NCBI GenBank assembly: GCA_965151315.1
Contig: CBCTZG010000050.1
Span: 1 to 18,524 of the forward strand
From: Avimonoglobus sp965151315
GTDB lineage: Bacteria; Bacillota; Clostridia; UBA1381
Direction: 5' to 3'
Length of the DNA stretch: 18,524 nucleotides
This document shows positions 1 to 6,114 of the stretch, piece by piece; position 1 is the stretch's first letter; each line of letters begins with the position of its first letter. The notes under the pieces were generated by a model. That model saw nothing but the letters and a program-made list of their open reading frames with translations. It was not told the DNA's origin and did no database searches. The position numbers were made by a program, and so were the translations under genes.

Positions 1-36
1 TTGAAAGAAAAACTGAGAAAATTAAAGAAAAACTAA
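1..36 (+). CDS. Possible 3' end of an upstream gene (partial)
   Basis: Frame 1 is open from the window edge to a TAA at 34-36 and would encode a Lys-rich tail ending KLRKLKKN. The same bases hold a 15-base direct repeat (4-18 and 24-38, 14/15 identical, 20-base period), so the Lys-rich reading could be a by-product of A-rich repeats. It ends about 20 bases before the next gene, whose SD lies in between. No product can be named. Confidence 0.25.
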   Translation: MKEKLRKLKKN

Positions 37-58
37 GATTATATAGGGAGGTATTTTT

Positions 59-334
59 ATGAAAATGATTGCCAAAAAGCTTTCGGAAGTCCGCAAACAC
101 ATGAAGGATTGCTGCGATGAGGTTTATAAAGGCGCAGATCTTTTTGTAACACGAAAAAACAATGAAAATGTTGTAATCATTAGTGAATCCAGATACAATG
201 AGTTGATCGGGAGAACGCCGGATACGGCTTCTGCCCGGGACGTAATCAAAAGCCCGGTTTGTGATCCGGCTTTGTCAGAAAACACCGCAAAACCGGGAGA
301 AAATGCTGTTCGGTCGGGTAAATCAAAAAAATAA
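59..334 (+). CDS. Phd/YefM-type antitoxin-like protein, no partner seen
   Basis: The 91-residue product resembles Phd/YefM antitoxins, which bind their own promoter as dimers and neutralise a RelE/Doc-type toxin. The N-terminal half follows the family pattern: a SEVRKHM-like helix, then an L-F-V-T-R-K strand (about residues 28-33), V-V-I-I-S, and an ESRYNEL segment (residues 43-49) comparable to the S-x-E-x-Y-N-x-L of YefM. Residues 52-91 are low-complexity and Lys/Ser/Pro-rich, which is usual for the flexible toxin-binding tail, but no clear toxin-neutralising motif is visible. SD GGGAGG lies at 46-51, about 7 bases before the ATG. No toxin gene follows: the next 100 bases are hairpins and then a convergent gene. 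The partner may be upstream of the window, or this may be a solitary regulator. The family call is from pattern recognition only. Confidence 0.7.
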   Translation: MKMIAKKLSEVRKHMKDCCDEVYKGADLFVTRKNNENVVIISESRYNELIGRTPDTASARDVIKSPVCDPALSENTAKPGENAVRSGKSKK

Positions 335-342
335 CATAAATA

Positions 343-393
343 AGCCGCCGCAGAGTATACACATATACGAATATGTCACAACGCCGCGCGGCT
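343..393. repeat. Imperfect hairpin downstream of the antitoxin gene
   Basis: Outer arms AGCCGC (343-348) and GCGGCT (388-393) enclose a perfect small hairpin, ACATAT (361-366) / ATATGT (371-376) with an ACGA loop. It has no T-tract, so it is less convincing as a terminator than the hairpin at 397-440. It may protect the mRNA 3' end or add to termination. Confidence 0.45.
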
Positions 394-396
394 ATT

Positions 397-440
397 AAAC
401 AAACCCAGGCGCCGCTTCCCGCGGCAGCCTGGGTTTGTTT
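397..440. terminator. Strong bidirectional terminator between antitoxin and chromate transporter
   Basis: A perfect 14-bp stem (397-410 with 427-440) is continued by a further 5-bp stem GCCGC/GCGGC (411-415 with 421-425) around a TTCCC loop, with a single bulged A at 426. The outer stem is AAAC-rich on one arm and GTTT-rich on the other, giving a T-rich tail on both strands. It abuts the stop codon of the minus-strand gene ending at 440, so it serves two convergent genes. Confidence 0.85.
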
Positions 441-1027
441 TAAAATCGGAAAATAATCCCTACGATCCCAGCAAACAGGATATAAACAATCGGATGCAGC
501 TTGATTTTATTCGTGAGGACCAAAAGGACCGCGAACAAAATAATTGCTTTCGGCTGGAATATAGCCCAAAAGCTGCCCTGCCCCAGCGCGTCTGTATGCA
601 GCAGCGCCATCTCTACCATGCCCAGGCCAGCGGAGGCAATCATCCCCGTCACTGCCGGCCGGATCCCATAGAACGCGTTTTGCACATGGCGGTTTGCCTT
701 AAACTTTTCAAAGACCTTATAAATCAATATAATAACAATCACAGAAGGCAGGACTAGTCCAAAAGTAGCAACCAAGCCGCCCAAAAGCGCGGCGCCGATC
801 CCGCCGACCTCAAACCCGCCCTGGATTCCGGCATAAGTGGCCATATTAACGCCTATGGGCCCCGGCGTAGACTCAGAGATGGCGATCATGTCCCCCAGCA
901 TAGACCGGGTAAACCACGGATATTTATCCGCCATTTCGTACAGGAACGGGATCGTGGCTAAGCCGCCGCCAATAGCAAACAAGCCTGTTTTAAAGAATTC
1001 CCAGAAGAGGATTAGATAAACCATCAT
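440..1027 (-). CDS. Chromate transporter half-protein ChrA, second of pair
   Basis: An integral membrane protein of the CHR chromate transporter family, in the short single-domain form that works as a pair with the upstream gene. Visible family features are the N-terminal FKTGLFAIGGG stretch (the FxxG-FxxGGG signature), then ISESTPGPIGVNMATYAG, the STPGP loop typical of ChrA, then several hydrophobic helices to the C-terminus. The frame is open from 1042, but GGAGG lies inside that extension, 4 bases before ATG 1027-1025, so the start was set at 1027; ATG 1024 is also possible. The start codon overlaps the TGA of the upstream half (ATGA), implying translational coupling. Members export chromate or sulfate-like anions; in anaerobes the true substrate is often unknown. 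Length (about 195 residues) fits the short-chain form. Confidence 0.85.
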   Translation of the reverse strand: MMVYLILFWEFFKTGLFAIGGGLATIPFLYEMADKYPWFTRSMLGDMIAISESTPGPIGVNMATYAGIQGGFEVGGIGAALLGGLVATFGLVLPSVIVIILIYKVFEKFKANRHVQNAFYGIRPAVTGMIASAGLGMVEMALLHTDALGQGSFWAIFQPKAIILFAVLLVLTNKIKLHPIVYILFAGIVGIIFRF

Positions 1028-1560
1028 GCCGCCTCCTTCCATTTAACCAAAAGCCCTGTCACAGCCGCCGCCACAACGATCAGAATTGGGGACAGCGAGA
1101 AGAAAAAAGACAAGCAAAGCGTCACCAGCGCGATGACCAGGCAGACCTTATCCACAACGGCCTTTTTCCCCATGTCTTTGACGGCGTTTAGGATCAGCAC
1201 AGCTACTACCACCCGGATTCCGTTAAAAAAGTGCTGTACAGCCTGATATTGCAGAATGTTCTTCACAAACATAGCAATGATCGAAATAATAATGATCGAT
1301 GGCAGCACCACGCCAAAGGTGGCCAGCGCAGCACCGGCTATCCCCTTTTTCTTATACCCGATAAACGTAGCCGTATTCACGGCGATGACCCCCGGTGTAC
1401 ACTGGCCGATGGCGTAATAATCCAAAACCTCTTCGTCCGTAGCCCAGTGATATTTCTCCACAATTTCTTTCTGGATCAACGATAACATCGCATAGCCGCC
1501 GCCGAAAGTAAAGCAGCCGATTTTCGCGAAAGTCCAAAAGAGCGTCCAAAGCTCGCGCAA
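1024..1560 (-). CDS. Chromate transporter half-protein ChrA, first of pair
   Basis: A 178-residue membrane protein of the CHR family, homologous in layout to the gene it overlaps downstream. It has FAKIGCFTFGGGYAMLSLI near the N-terminus (FxxG-FxFGGG signature), the loop IGQCTPGVIAVNTATFIGY (residues about 51-69), and four to five hydrophobic segments after that. The start is a TTG at 1560 (L read as fMet-RELW); AGGAG (1571-1575) is 10 bases upstream. An ATG at 1570 is in another frame and is rejected, because only the TTG frame gives the family sequence. The two half-proteins probably assemble as an antiparallel heterodimer, as proposed for short-chain ChrA pairs. The promoter is at 1597-1625. 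Confidence 0.85.
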   Translation of the reverse strand: MRELWTLFWTFAKIGCFTFGGGYAMLSLIQKEIVEKYHWATDEEVLDYYAIGQCTPGVIAVNTATFIGYKKKGIAGAALATFGVVLPSIIIISIIAMFVKNILQYQAVQHFFNGIRVVVAVLILNAVKDMGKKAVVDKVCLVIALVTLCLSFFFSLSPILIVVAAAVTGLLVKWKEAA

Positions 1561-1596
1561 AGCATATCATCTCCTGTATAAAAAATTCCGGTACCG

Positions 1597-1625
1597 ATTA
1601 TACCACAATTTCTGGGAATTTGCAA
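1597..1625 (-). promoter_or_regulatory. Promoter of the chromate transporter pair
   Basis: On the minus strand there is a -35 TTGCAA (1625-1620), a 17-bp spacer, and a -10 TATAAT (1602-1597) preceded by TGG, an extended -10. It lies about 35 bases before the TTG start codon. Its -35 overlaps the palindrome at 1624-1643. Confidence 0.75.
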
Positions 1626-1643
1626 GTAAAGGTTTCTTTACTT
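1624..1643. promoter_or_regulatory. Operator-like palindrome between two divergent promoters
   Basis: A perfect inverted repeat, AAGTAAAG (1624-1631), spacer GTTT, CTTTACTT (1636-1643). It touches the last two bases of the chrA -35 and covers the whole manA -35 (1637-1642). A protein bound here could block both promoters at once. No regulator gene adjoins it, so the bound factor is unknown. Confidence 0.5.
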
Positions 1644-1665
1644 TTCCCAAAAACTGTTGTATAAT
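1637..1665 (+). promoter_or_regulatory. Promoter of mannose-6-phosphate isomerase
   Basis: A -35 TTTACT (1637-1642), 17-bp spacer and perfect -10 TATAAT (1660-1665). The predicted transcript start near 1672 leaves a leader of about 23 bases. Confidence 0.75.
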
Positions 1666-1694
1666 ACTTAATAGCAGAAAGGGAGATGATCAAT

Positions 1695-2633
1695 ATGTAT
1701 ACAGAGCCGATCCGATTGCGTCCGGCCTTTAAAGATTACATCTGGGGCGGCACACGGCTGAAAACAGAATACAACAAGCAGTCTGATTTGGATGTCCTGG
1801 CTGAGAGCTGGGAGCTGTCCACCCATCCGGACGGCGAGAGCACTGTAGCCTCCGGCCCCCACGCCGGCCTTCGTCTGTCGGCGCTGATTGATTTATGCGG
1901 CCGGGAAATTTTAGGCAGCAATGCGGCGCGGTTCGCTGATTTTCCAATCCTAATTAAGCTAATCGACGCCAAGGATAACCTCTCCATCCAGGTACATCCA
2001 GACGACGCCTATGCCCAGGCCCACACCGGCGGCTACGGCAAAACGGAAATGTGGTATATTTTAGACTGCGCCCCCGGCGCCAGTCTTTATTATGGTTTTA
2101 ACCAGCCCCTTACCAAAGCCCAGCTCCGCAGCCATATCGCGGATAATACCCTCCTGTCGGTGCTCCGGCAGGTCCCTGTGAAAAAGGGAGACGTGTTTTT
2201 CATTCCGGCTGGAACGGTCCATGCCATTGGAAAAGGGATCATGATCTGTGAAATCCAGCAAAATTCTAACACTACCTATCGGGTCTATGACTACGGGCGC
2301 CGGGACACCCAGGGAAAAACCCGGCCGCTGCATATTGCCCAGGCGGTGGAAGTGGCCGACCTGAATCCAACGCCGCTTACCAAGCCGGCCCAGGATGGCG
2401 TCTTAGCCGCCTGCCCCTATTTTACGGTTAAAAAGCTAAATTTAGACGGTAGTCAAACCATCAGGATCACCACCGCCAGCTTTCACTCCCTCATTGTGAC
2501 CAGCGGCAGCGGTACCCTTTCCTTAGGCGGGACTACGCTTCCGTTTCAAAAAGGCGACAGCCTGTTTGTCCCTGCACAGCATAGCAGCTATACGCTGTCC
2601 GGCCGGGGCGAGCTGATTTTATCCTCCGTGTAA
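1695..2633 (+). CDS. manA: Mannose-6-phosphate isomerase, class I (phosphomannose isomerase)
   Basis: A cytosolic zinc enzyme interconverting mannose-6-phosphate and fructose-6-phosphate, linking mannose use and GDP-mannose supply to glycolysis. The product (312 residues) is a cupin-fold protein of the short Firmicute form. Zinc ligands are visible: Q99 and H101 in IQVHPDD, E118 in KTEMWYIL, and H176 in PAGTVHAIG. The catalytic-side segment EIQQNSNTTYRVYDYGR follows. The C-terminal third is a second cupin domain. The frame is open from an ATG at 1686, but AAAGGGAG (1678-1685) abuts that codon and sits 9 bases from ATG 1695, so 1695 was chosen. It is a single-gene unit with its own promoter and terminator, divergent from the chromate transporter genes. 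Confidence 0.93.
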   Translation: MYTEPIRLRPAFKDYIWGGTRLKTEYNKQSDLDVLAESWELSTHPDGESTVASGPHAGLRLSALIDLCGREILGSNAARFADFPILIKLIDAKDNLSIQVHPDDAYAQAHTGGYGKTEMWYILDCAPGASLYYGFNQPLTKAQLRSHIADNTLLSVLRQVPVKKGDVFFIPAGTVHAIGKGIMICEIQQNSNTTYRVYDYGRRDTQGKTRPLHIAQAVEVADLNPTPLTKPAQDGVLAACPYFTVKKLNLDGSQTIRITTASFHSLIVTSGSGTLSLGGTTLPFQKGDSLFVPAQHSSYTLSGRGELILSSV

Positions 2634-2641
2634 CCGAGCAG

Positions 2642-2670
2642 CTGCCCAGCATGAGCCGGGCAGTTTTTTT
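2642..2670 (+). terminator. Rho-independent terminator after manA
   Basis: Stem CTGCCC (2642-2647) / GGGCAG (2658-2663) with a 10-base loop, followed by seven T (2664-2670). It begins 9 bases after the manA stop. Confidence 0.85.
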
Positions 2671-2875
2671 GATAGCCGCCGGTCTTTCCCTAAATCCTAT
2701 ATGCCTTACGTTTTTCCGCTGCCAGCCAATTGGACGTGCCGCCAGGGCGGCAGCCCAGGCATACAGCATTTCCACGTTTGCCAAGGCGGCTTTATGGAGA
2801 TACTACAAATCCATGATCTGAAATGGCCGGATTCTTTATTGAAAACGGAAAATTGACTGAAATTCGGAAAAAATA
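2671..2875. other. Intergenic stretch between manA terminator and feo promoter
   Basis: About 200 bases with no supported gene. A 51-codon open frame (ATG 2701 to TGA 2854-2856) has no SD sequence and no recognisable product, so it is not called as a gene. No tRNA or clear riboswitch-like fold was seen. Confidence 0.5.
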
Positions 2876-2910
2876 TTGACAAATGTGGTTAGTTATGTTA
2901 AACTAACCAC
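2876..2910 (+). promoter_or_regulatory. feo promoter with overlapping operator palindrome
   Basis: A -35 TTGACA (2876-2881), 17-bp spacer and -10 TAAACT (2899-2904). A perfect 10-bp inverted repeat, GTGGTTAGTT (2885-2894), spacer ATGTTA, AACTAACCAC (2901-2910), covers the spacer and -10, the classic position for a repressor. The TTAG/CTAA-rich half-sites recall DtxR/IdeR/MntR-type metal-dependent operators rather than a Fur box. That assignment is an inference; the position next to ferrous iron genes supports it. Confidence 0.75.
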
Positions 2911-2997
2911 AGGAATTAATCATAATCAAATATTCCCATGCAACTGGTACGCTAGGCATTGCCCATTCATTTATATTGTAGAAATAAGGAGACCATC

Positions 2998-3210
2998 ATG
3001 AATCTGATGCAAGCAATCGAAGGAAAAGAATATGTCATACGGCAAATTGATACCCAAGACGCGGAACTGAACGCATTTTTGTTTTCGTTAGGCTGCTATA
3101 GAGGAGAAGCCATTACTGTCGTATCCCACCGTAAAAACAGCTGCACCGTTTCCATCAAGGATGGCAGATATAACATAGACAGCCAGTTGGCAGAGGCGAT
3201 CCAGGTTTAA
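2998..3210 (+). CDS. feoA: Ferrous iron transport accessory protein FeoA
   Basis: A 70-residue cytosolic SH3-like protein of the FeoA family, thought to interact with FeoB and influence its GTPase or transport activity. The pattern is typical: a short lead, GKEYVIRQIDTQDAELNAFLFSLGC (the G-x(n)-L-x-x-LG region), then GEAITVVSHRKNSCTVSIKDGRYNID, with the small beta-barrel strands, ending in LAEAIQV. The frame is open upstream to an ATG at 2959, but a clear AAGGAG about 7 bases before ATG 2998 fixes the start there. It is first in the feo operon, with a leader of roughly 85 bases after the predicted promoter and feoB 86 bases downstream. Confidence 0.9.
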   Translation: MNLMQAIEGKEYVIRQIDTQDAELNAFLFSLGCYRGEAITVVSHRKNSCTVSIKDGRYNIDSQLAEAIQV

Positions 3211-3247
3211 TGGCCAGCCCGTTTGTGCATTTATTTTTTTGTCCAAT

Positions 3248-3265
3248 AGTTAGTTTTGGCTAACT
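3248..3265. promoter_or_regulatory. Second operator-like palindrome, between feoA and feoB
   Basis: AGTTAG (3248-3253), spacer TTTTGG, CTAACT (3260-3265). The 16-base core resembles the left part of the operator at 2885-2910 (shared pattern GTTAGTTnTGnnTAA). Arm spacing differs between the two sites (6 bases between GTTAG and CTAAC here, 10 there), so they may be bound differently or be related half-sites. No convincing -35/-10 pair accompanies it. Confidence 0.5.
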
Positions 3266-3296
3266 TTAAAACCATAAAATTAAGGAGGAATCCATC

Positions 3297-5330
3297 ATGC
3301 GAATTGCTTTAACCGGCAATCCAAATTCCGGGAAAACCACGATGTATAATGCTTTGACCGGTCGGAATGAAAAGGTTGGAAACTGGGCGGGGGTAACCGT
3401 AGAACGGAAAGAGCACCCCATCCGAAAAGCTTACTGGAACGGAGCGGAGGCGCTCATTGCGGTTGACCTGCCCGGCGCGTATTCCATGTCGCCGTTTACC
3501 GCAGAGGAAAGCATTACAAGCGCCTATGTACGGAAAGAGCATCCGGATGTAATCATCAATATTGTAGACGCCACCAATCTAAGCCGCAGCTTATTCTTTA
3601 CGACACAGCTGTTAGAGCTGGGGATCCCTGTGGTTGTTGCCCTGAACAAAAGCGATCTTAACGCGAAAAAAGGCACAAAAATTGATACCGCGGCATTATC
3701 CGCCAAGCTGGACTGCCCCGTCATTGAAACGGTTTCCATTTCCGCCGGCGGCCTGCAGGCCGTTGTGGCGGCGGCTGTGGAGAGGGCTGGCCGCGGCCAG
3801 AAGGCCGTTTATCAGCAAGGAGATGTGGATCTGACTAGCAAAACAGCTGTTGAGGCGGCTGACCGGCAGCGGTTTGAATTTGTGAATAAACTTGTTAAAA
3901 CTGTTGAAACCCGCAAGGTTTTGACGAAGGATAAAAATATAGGTGACAAAATTGACGCCGTTTTAACCAATAAGTGGCTGGGTATCCCCATTTTCGCGGT
4001 TGTCATGTTTCTGGTTTTCCAAATCTCCCAGGTTTGGATCGGCACCCCCATCGCCGATTTCCTGGTTGGCTGGCTGGAAGCGTTCCAGGGCTGGGTTGGC
4101 GGTCTTTTAGAAAACGCGAACCCGCTGCTGTCCGCCCTGCTGGTAGACGGCGTAATCGGCGGCGTGATTGCCGTCATTGGATTCCTGCCGCTTGTCATGG
4201 TGATGTACTTCCTAATTGCTTTGCTGGAGGACTGCGGTTATATGTCCCGGGTGGCGGTAGTTCTGGATCCGATTTTCAAGAAAGTTGGCCTTTCCGGCAA
4301 ATCCGTAATCCCCTTTGTCATTACAATCGGCTGTGCTGTTCCGGGAATCATGGCCAGCCGAACGATCCGTAACGAACGGGAACGCCGGGCTACCGCCATG
4401 CTGTCTCCCTTTATGCCCTGCGGCGCGAAAATTCCGGTAATCGCGCTGTTTGCCGGCGCATTCTTTGATAACGCGGGCTGGGTTAGCGCCATGATGTACC
4501 TTTCCGGTATCGTCCTAATTTTCCTGGGGGCGCTGCTGGTCAATAAAATTGCCGGCTACAAGGCAAGAAAATCTTTCTTTATCATTGAATTGCCTGCATA
4601 TAAGGTGCCCAGTCTCTGGGGGGCGTTTAAGTCTATGTGCGGCCGTGGCTGGGCCTTTATCGTCAAGGCTGCCACGATTATCCTTTTATGCAATACCGCC
4701 GTACAGATCATGCAGACATTCAACTGGGGCTTCCAAGTCGCGGAAACGGCAGATTCTTCAATCCTGGCGTCGATTGCCGGCCCCTTTGCTTATCTTCTGG
4801 TCCCAATCGTGGGGGTTCTCAGCTGGCAGCTGGCAGCTGCGGCGGTGACCGGGTTTATCGCGAAAGAAAACGTAGTAGGTACCTTAGCTGTTTGCTTTGC
4901 AGGCCTGGAAAACCTGATCGACACCGAAGAGCTTGCGCTGATGGAAGGCGCCGGCGCAGAGGTGGCGACTGTATTCGCGATTACAAAGGTGGCTGCCCTT
5001 GCCTATCTGATGTTTAACCTATATACCCCGCCCTGTTTCGCGGCGATCGGCGCGATGAATTCGGAAATGAAAAGCGCGAAATGGCTTTGGGGCGGCATTG
5101 GCCTGCAGCTGGGGATCGGATACACCGTCGGATACCTGGTTTACACCATCGGCACGCTGATCACAGCGCCGTCCACTCTCAATATCGGCGCCGCCCTGGC
5201 CGGCCTCGCCGCGGTTGCTGTTTTCGCCGTGATTATCGCGTGTCTGATCCGCAGCGCCAACAGTAAGATCAAGGCGGAATATACATTAACCACCAATACC
5301 AATACCCAAAATCAAGGAGTGCGTGTATAG
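3297..5330 (+). CDS. feoB: Ferrous iron transport GTPase-permease FeoB
   Basis: The main Fe(II) importer of anaerobes, a polytopic membrane protein with an N-terminal G-protein domain. G1 is GNPNSGKTT (residues 7-15), G2 is T34 in the characteristic GNWAGVTVE, G3 is DLPG (57-60) and G4 is NKSD (117-120). A helical regulatory segment follows to about residue 220. Then comes a membrane part with paired Gate-type motifs: the Cys-containing ITIGCAVPGIMASR and MPCGAKIPVI segments and the later AAAAVTGFIAKENVVGTL are visible. At 677 residues it is at the compact end of the family and lacks a C-terminal Cys-rich tail. That role is probably met by the separate Cys-rich gene starting 2 bases after its stop. 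SD AAGGAGG is at 3282-3288. Confidence 0.96.
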   Translation: MRIALTGNPNSGKTTMYNALTGRNEKVGNWAGVTVERKEHPIRKAYWNGAEALIAVDLPGAYSMSPFTAEESITSAYVRKEHPDVIINIVDATNLSRSLFFTTQLLELGIPVVVALNKSDLNAKKGTKIDTAALSAKLDCPVIETVSISAGGLQAVVAAAVERAGRGQKAVYQQGDVDLTSKTAVEAADRQRFEFVNKLVKTVETRKVLTKDKNIGDKIDAVLTNKWLGIPIFAVVMFLVFQISQVWIGTPIADFLVGWLEAFQGWVGGLLENANPLLSALLVDGVIGGVIAVIGFLPLVMVMYFLIALLEDCGYMSRVAVVLDPIFKKVGLSGKSVIPFVITIGCAVPGIMASRTIRNERERRATAMLSPFMPCGAKIPVIALFAGAFFDNAGWVSAMMYLSGIVLIFLGALLVNKIAGYKARKSFFIIELPAYKVPSLWGAFKSMCGRGWAFIVKAATIILLCNTAVQIMQTFNWGFQVAETADSSILASIAGPFAYLLVPIVGVLSWQLAAAAVTGFIAKENVVGTLAVCFAGLENLIDTEELALMEGAGAEVATVFAITKVAALAYLMFNLYTPPCFAAIGAMNSEMKSAKWLWGGIGLQLGIGYTVGYLVYTIGTLITAPSTLNIGAALAGLAAVAVFAVIIACLIRSANSKIKAEYTLTTNTNTQNQGVRV

Positions 5331-5332
5331 TT

Positions 5333-5506
5333 ATGCAGAATATCATTTTAATCGCAGTTATTTTGATCATTGTCGGCGGCGCTGCTTTGTATATTTACAG
5401 GGCAAAGAAACGGGGCAATCATTGTATTGGCTGCCCCCACGGCGGGCAGTGCGGCAGAAAGCAGTGCGGCTGCGGCCATTCGGAGGAAGATCATTCCAAG
5501 CCGTGA
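5333..5506 (+). CDS. FeoB-associated Cys-rich membrane protein (57 aa)
   Basis: A very short gene 2 bases after the feoB stop. The product starts MQNIILIAVILIIVGGAA, a single N-terminal membrane helix (residues 3-22), followed by a basic stop-transfer (RAKKRG) and a cysteine cluster with C31, C34, C40, C45 and C47 flanked by histidines. This is the layout of the FeoB-associated Cys-rich family (PF12669 type), found after feoB in many Firmicutes. The cytosolic Cys cluster may receive Fe(II) from FeoB, or sense it. AAGGAG at 5314-5319 lies 13 bases from the ATG, rather far, so translational coupling to feoB is likely. The operon terminator follows. Confidence 0.85.
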   Translation: MQNIILIAVILIIVGGAALYIYRAKKRGNHCIGCPHGGQCGRKQCGCGHSEEDHSKP

Positions 5507-5540
5507 ATCTGTTCTGCTGTTGTTGGCCGGCTTTGGAGAC

Positions 5541-5593
5541 CCACAGGCTTATGGCGGAATGCTTCAGACAGCATTCCGCCGCTGTGGTTTTTA
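5541..5593 (+). terminator. Terminator of the feo operon
   Basis: A perfect 11-bp stem GGCGGAATGCT (5553-5563) / AGCATTCCGCC (5570-5580) with loop TCAGAC. An outer stem CCACAG (5541-5546) / CTGTGG (5582-5587) follows after a small internal loop, then a T-tract from 5588. Confidence 0.85.
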
Positions 5594-5643
5594 TAAAAAC
5601 GCCCTGCTGCTTGCGGGAAATAGGAAAAAGGAGATGAAGTACA

Positions 5644-5946
5644 ATGCGTATTGTGATCGTAGGCGGCCATGACCGGATGCACTGCCAATATAAACAAATA
5701 TGCAAGCAATACGGGTGCAAATGCAAGGTGTTTACACAGTGCCCTGCAAATTTTCAAAATCAGATCGGCAACCCGGATATGATTATCATTTTTACTAAGA
5801 CCGTGGCCCATAAAATGCTGCATGCCGCAGCAAAGCAGGCAGAAAAGACAGGTGTTGTCATCAAGCATTGCCACTCCTCCAGCGCCTGTGCCTTGCAATC
5901 TGTCCTGCACAGGTATTTCCAGCAGACACCCGCATTTTTTGAATAA
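5644..5946 (+). CDS. DUF2325 family protein, Cys/His-rich
   Basis: A 100-residue protein with the DUF2325 pattern: N-terminal MRIVIVGGHDRM, Y-x-x-IC-x-x-YG-C, KVFTQ-x-PAN, GNPDMIIIFT-x-TV-x-HKM, and a late HCHSSSA. The fold is probably a small Rossmann-like domain; the biochemical role of the family is not established. This copy is rich in possible metal ligands: C14, C20, C25, C27, C33, C76 and C82, plus H9, H13, H75 and H77. SD AAAAAGGAG lies 8 to 10 bases before the ATG. It follows the feo operon terminator with no clear promoter in the 50-base gap, so it may be read through from feo. A link to iron handling or redox sensing is inferred only from position and Cys content. Confidence 0.8.
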   Translation: MRIVIVGGHDRMHCQYKQICKQYGCKCKVFTQCPANFQNQIGNPDMIIIFTKTVAHKMLHAAAKQAEKTGVVIKHCHSSSACALQSVLHRYFQQTPAFFE

Positions 5947-6078
5947 TAGTTTTTATCTAACCAAAGAAAACGTACTGTAGAAAAGTCTTTCCTTCACACT
6001 ATGGCAGCTGCATACTTTCCAGGAAAGCCCATGATTTTTATGATAAACATCTGTACAAACGGGATAGATTTTATTTGC

Positions 6079-6104
6079 TATGGTAAAATATATCCTTGAA
6101 AGGA
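6079..6104 (+). promoter_or_regulatory. Extended -10 promoter and palindrome before the recombinase
   Basis: TGG-TAAAAT is an extended -10 (hexamer 6084-6089); no good -35 lies 17 bases upstream (6061-6066 is GGGATA). The 11 bases TATGGTAAAAT (6079-6089) are identical to the -10 region of the promoter inside the invertible segment (7061-7071, minus). Just downstream, ATCCTT-GA-AAGGAT (6091-6104) is an inverted repeat across the likely transcript start. It includes the SD, so it could be an operator or could limit translation. Confidence 0.5.
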
Positions 6105-6114
6105 TGTGGATATT

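Noticed and set aside
2701..2856. A 51-codon plus-strand frame after the manA terminator
   Set aside because: It has no SD, no promoter and no recognisable motif; likely chance, or decayed DNA.
3812..4198. A 128-codon open frame on the minus strand inside feoB
   Set aside because: It is antisense to the conserved FeoB coding sequence, has no SD or promoter, and its Ser/Arg/Thr-rich product is typical of antisense to a membrane protein gene.
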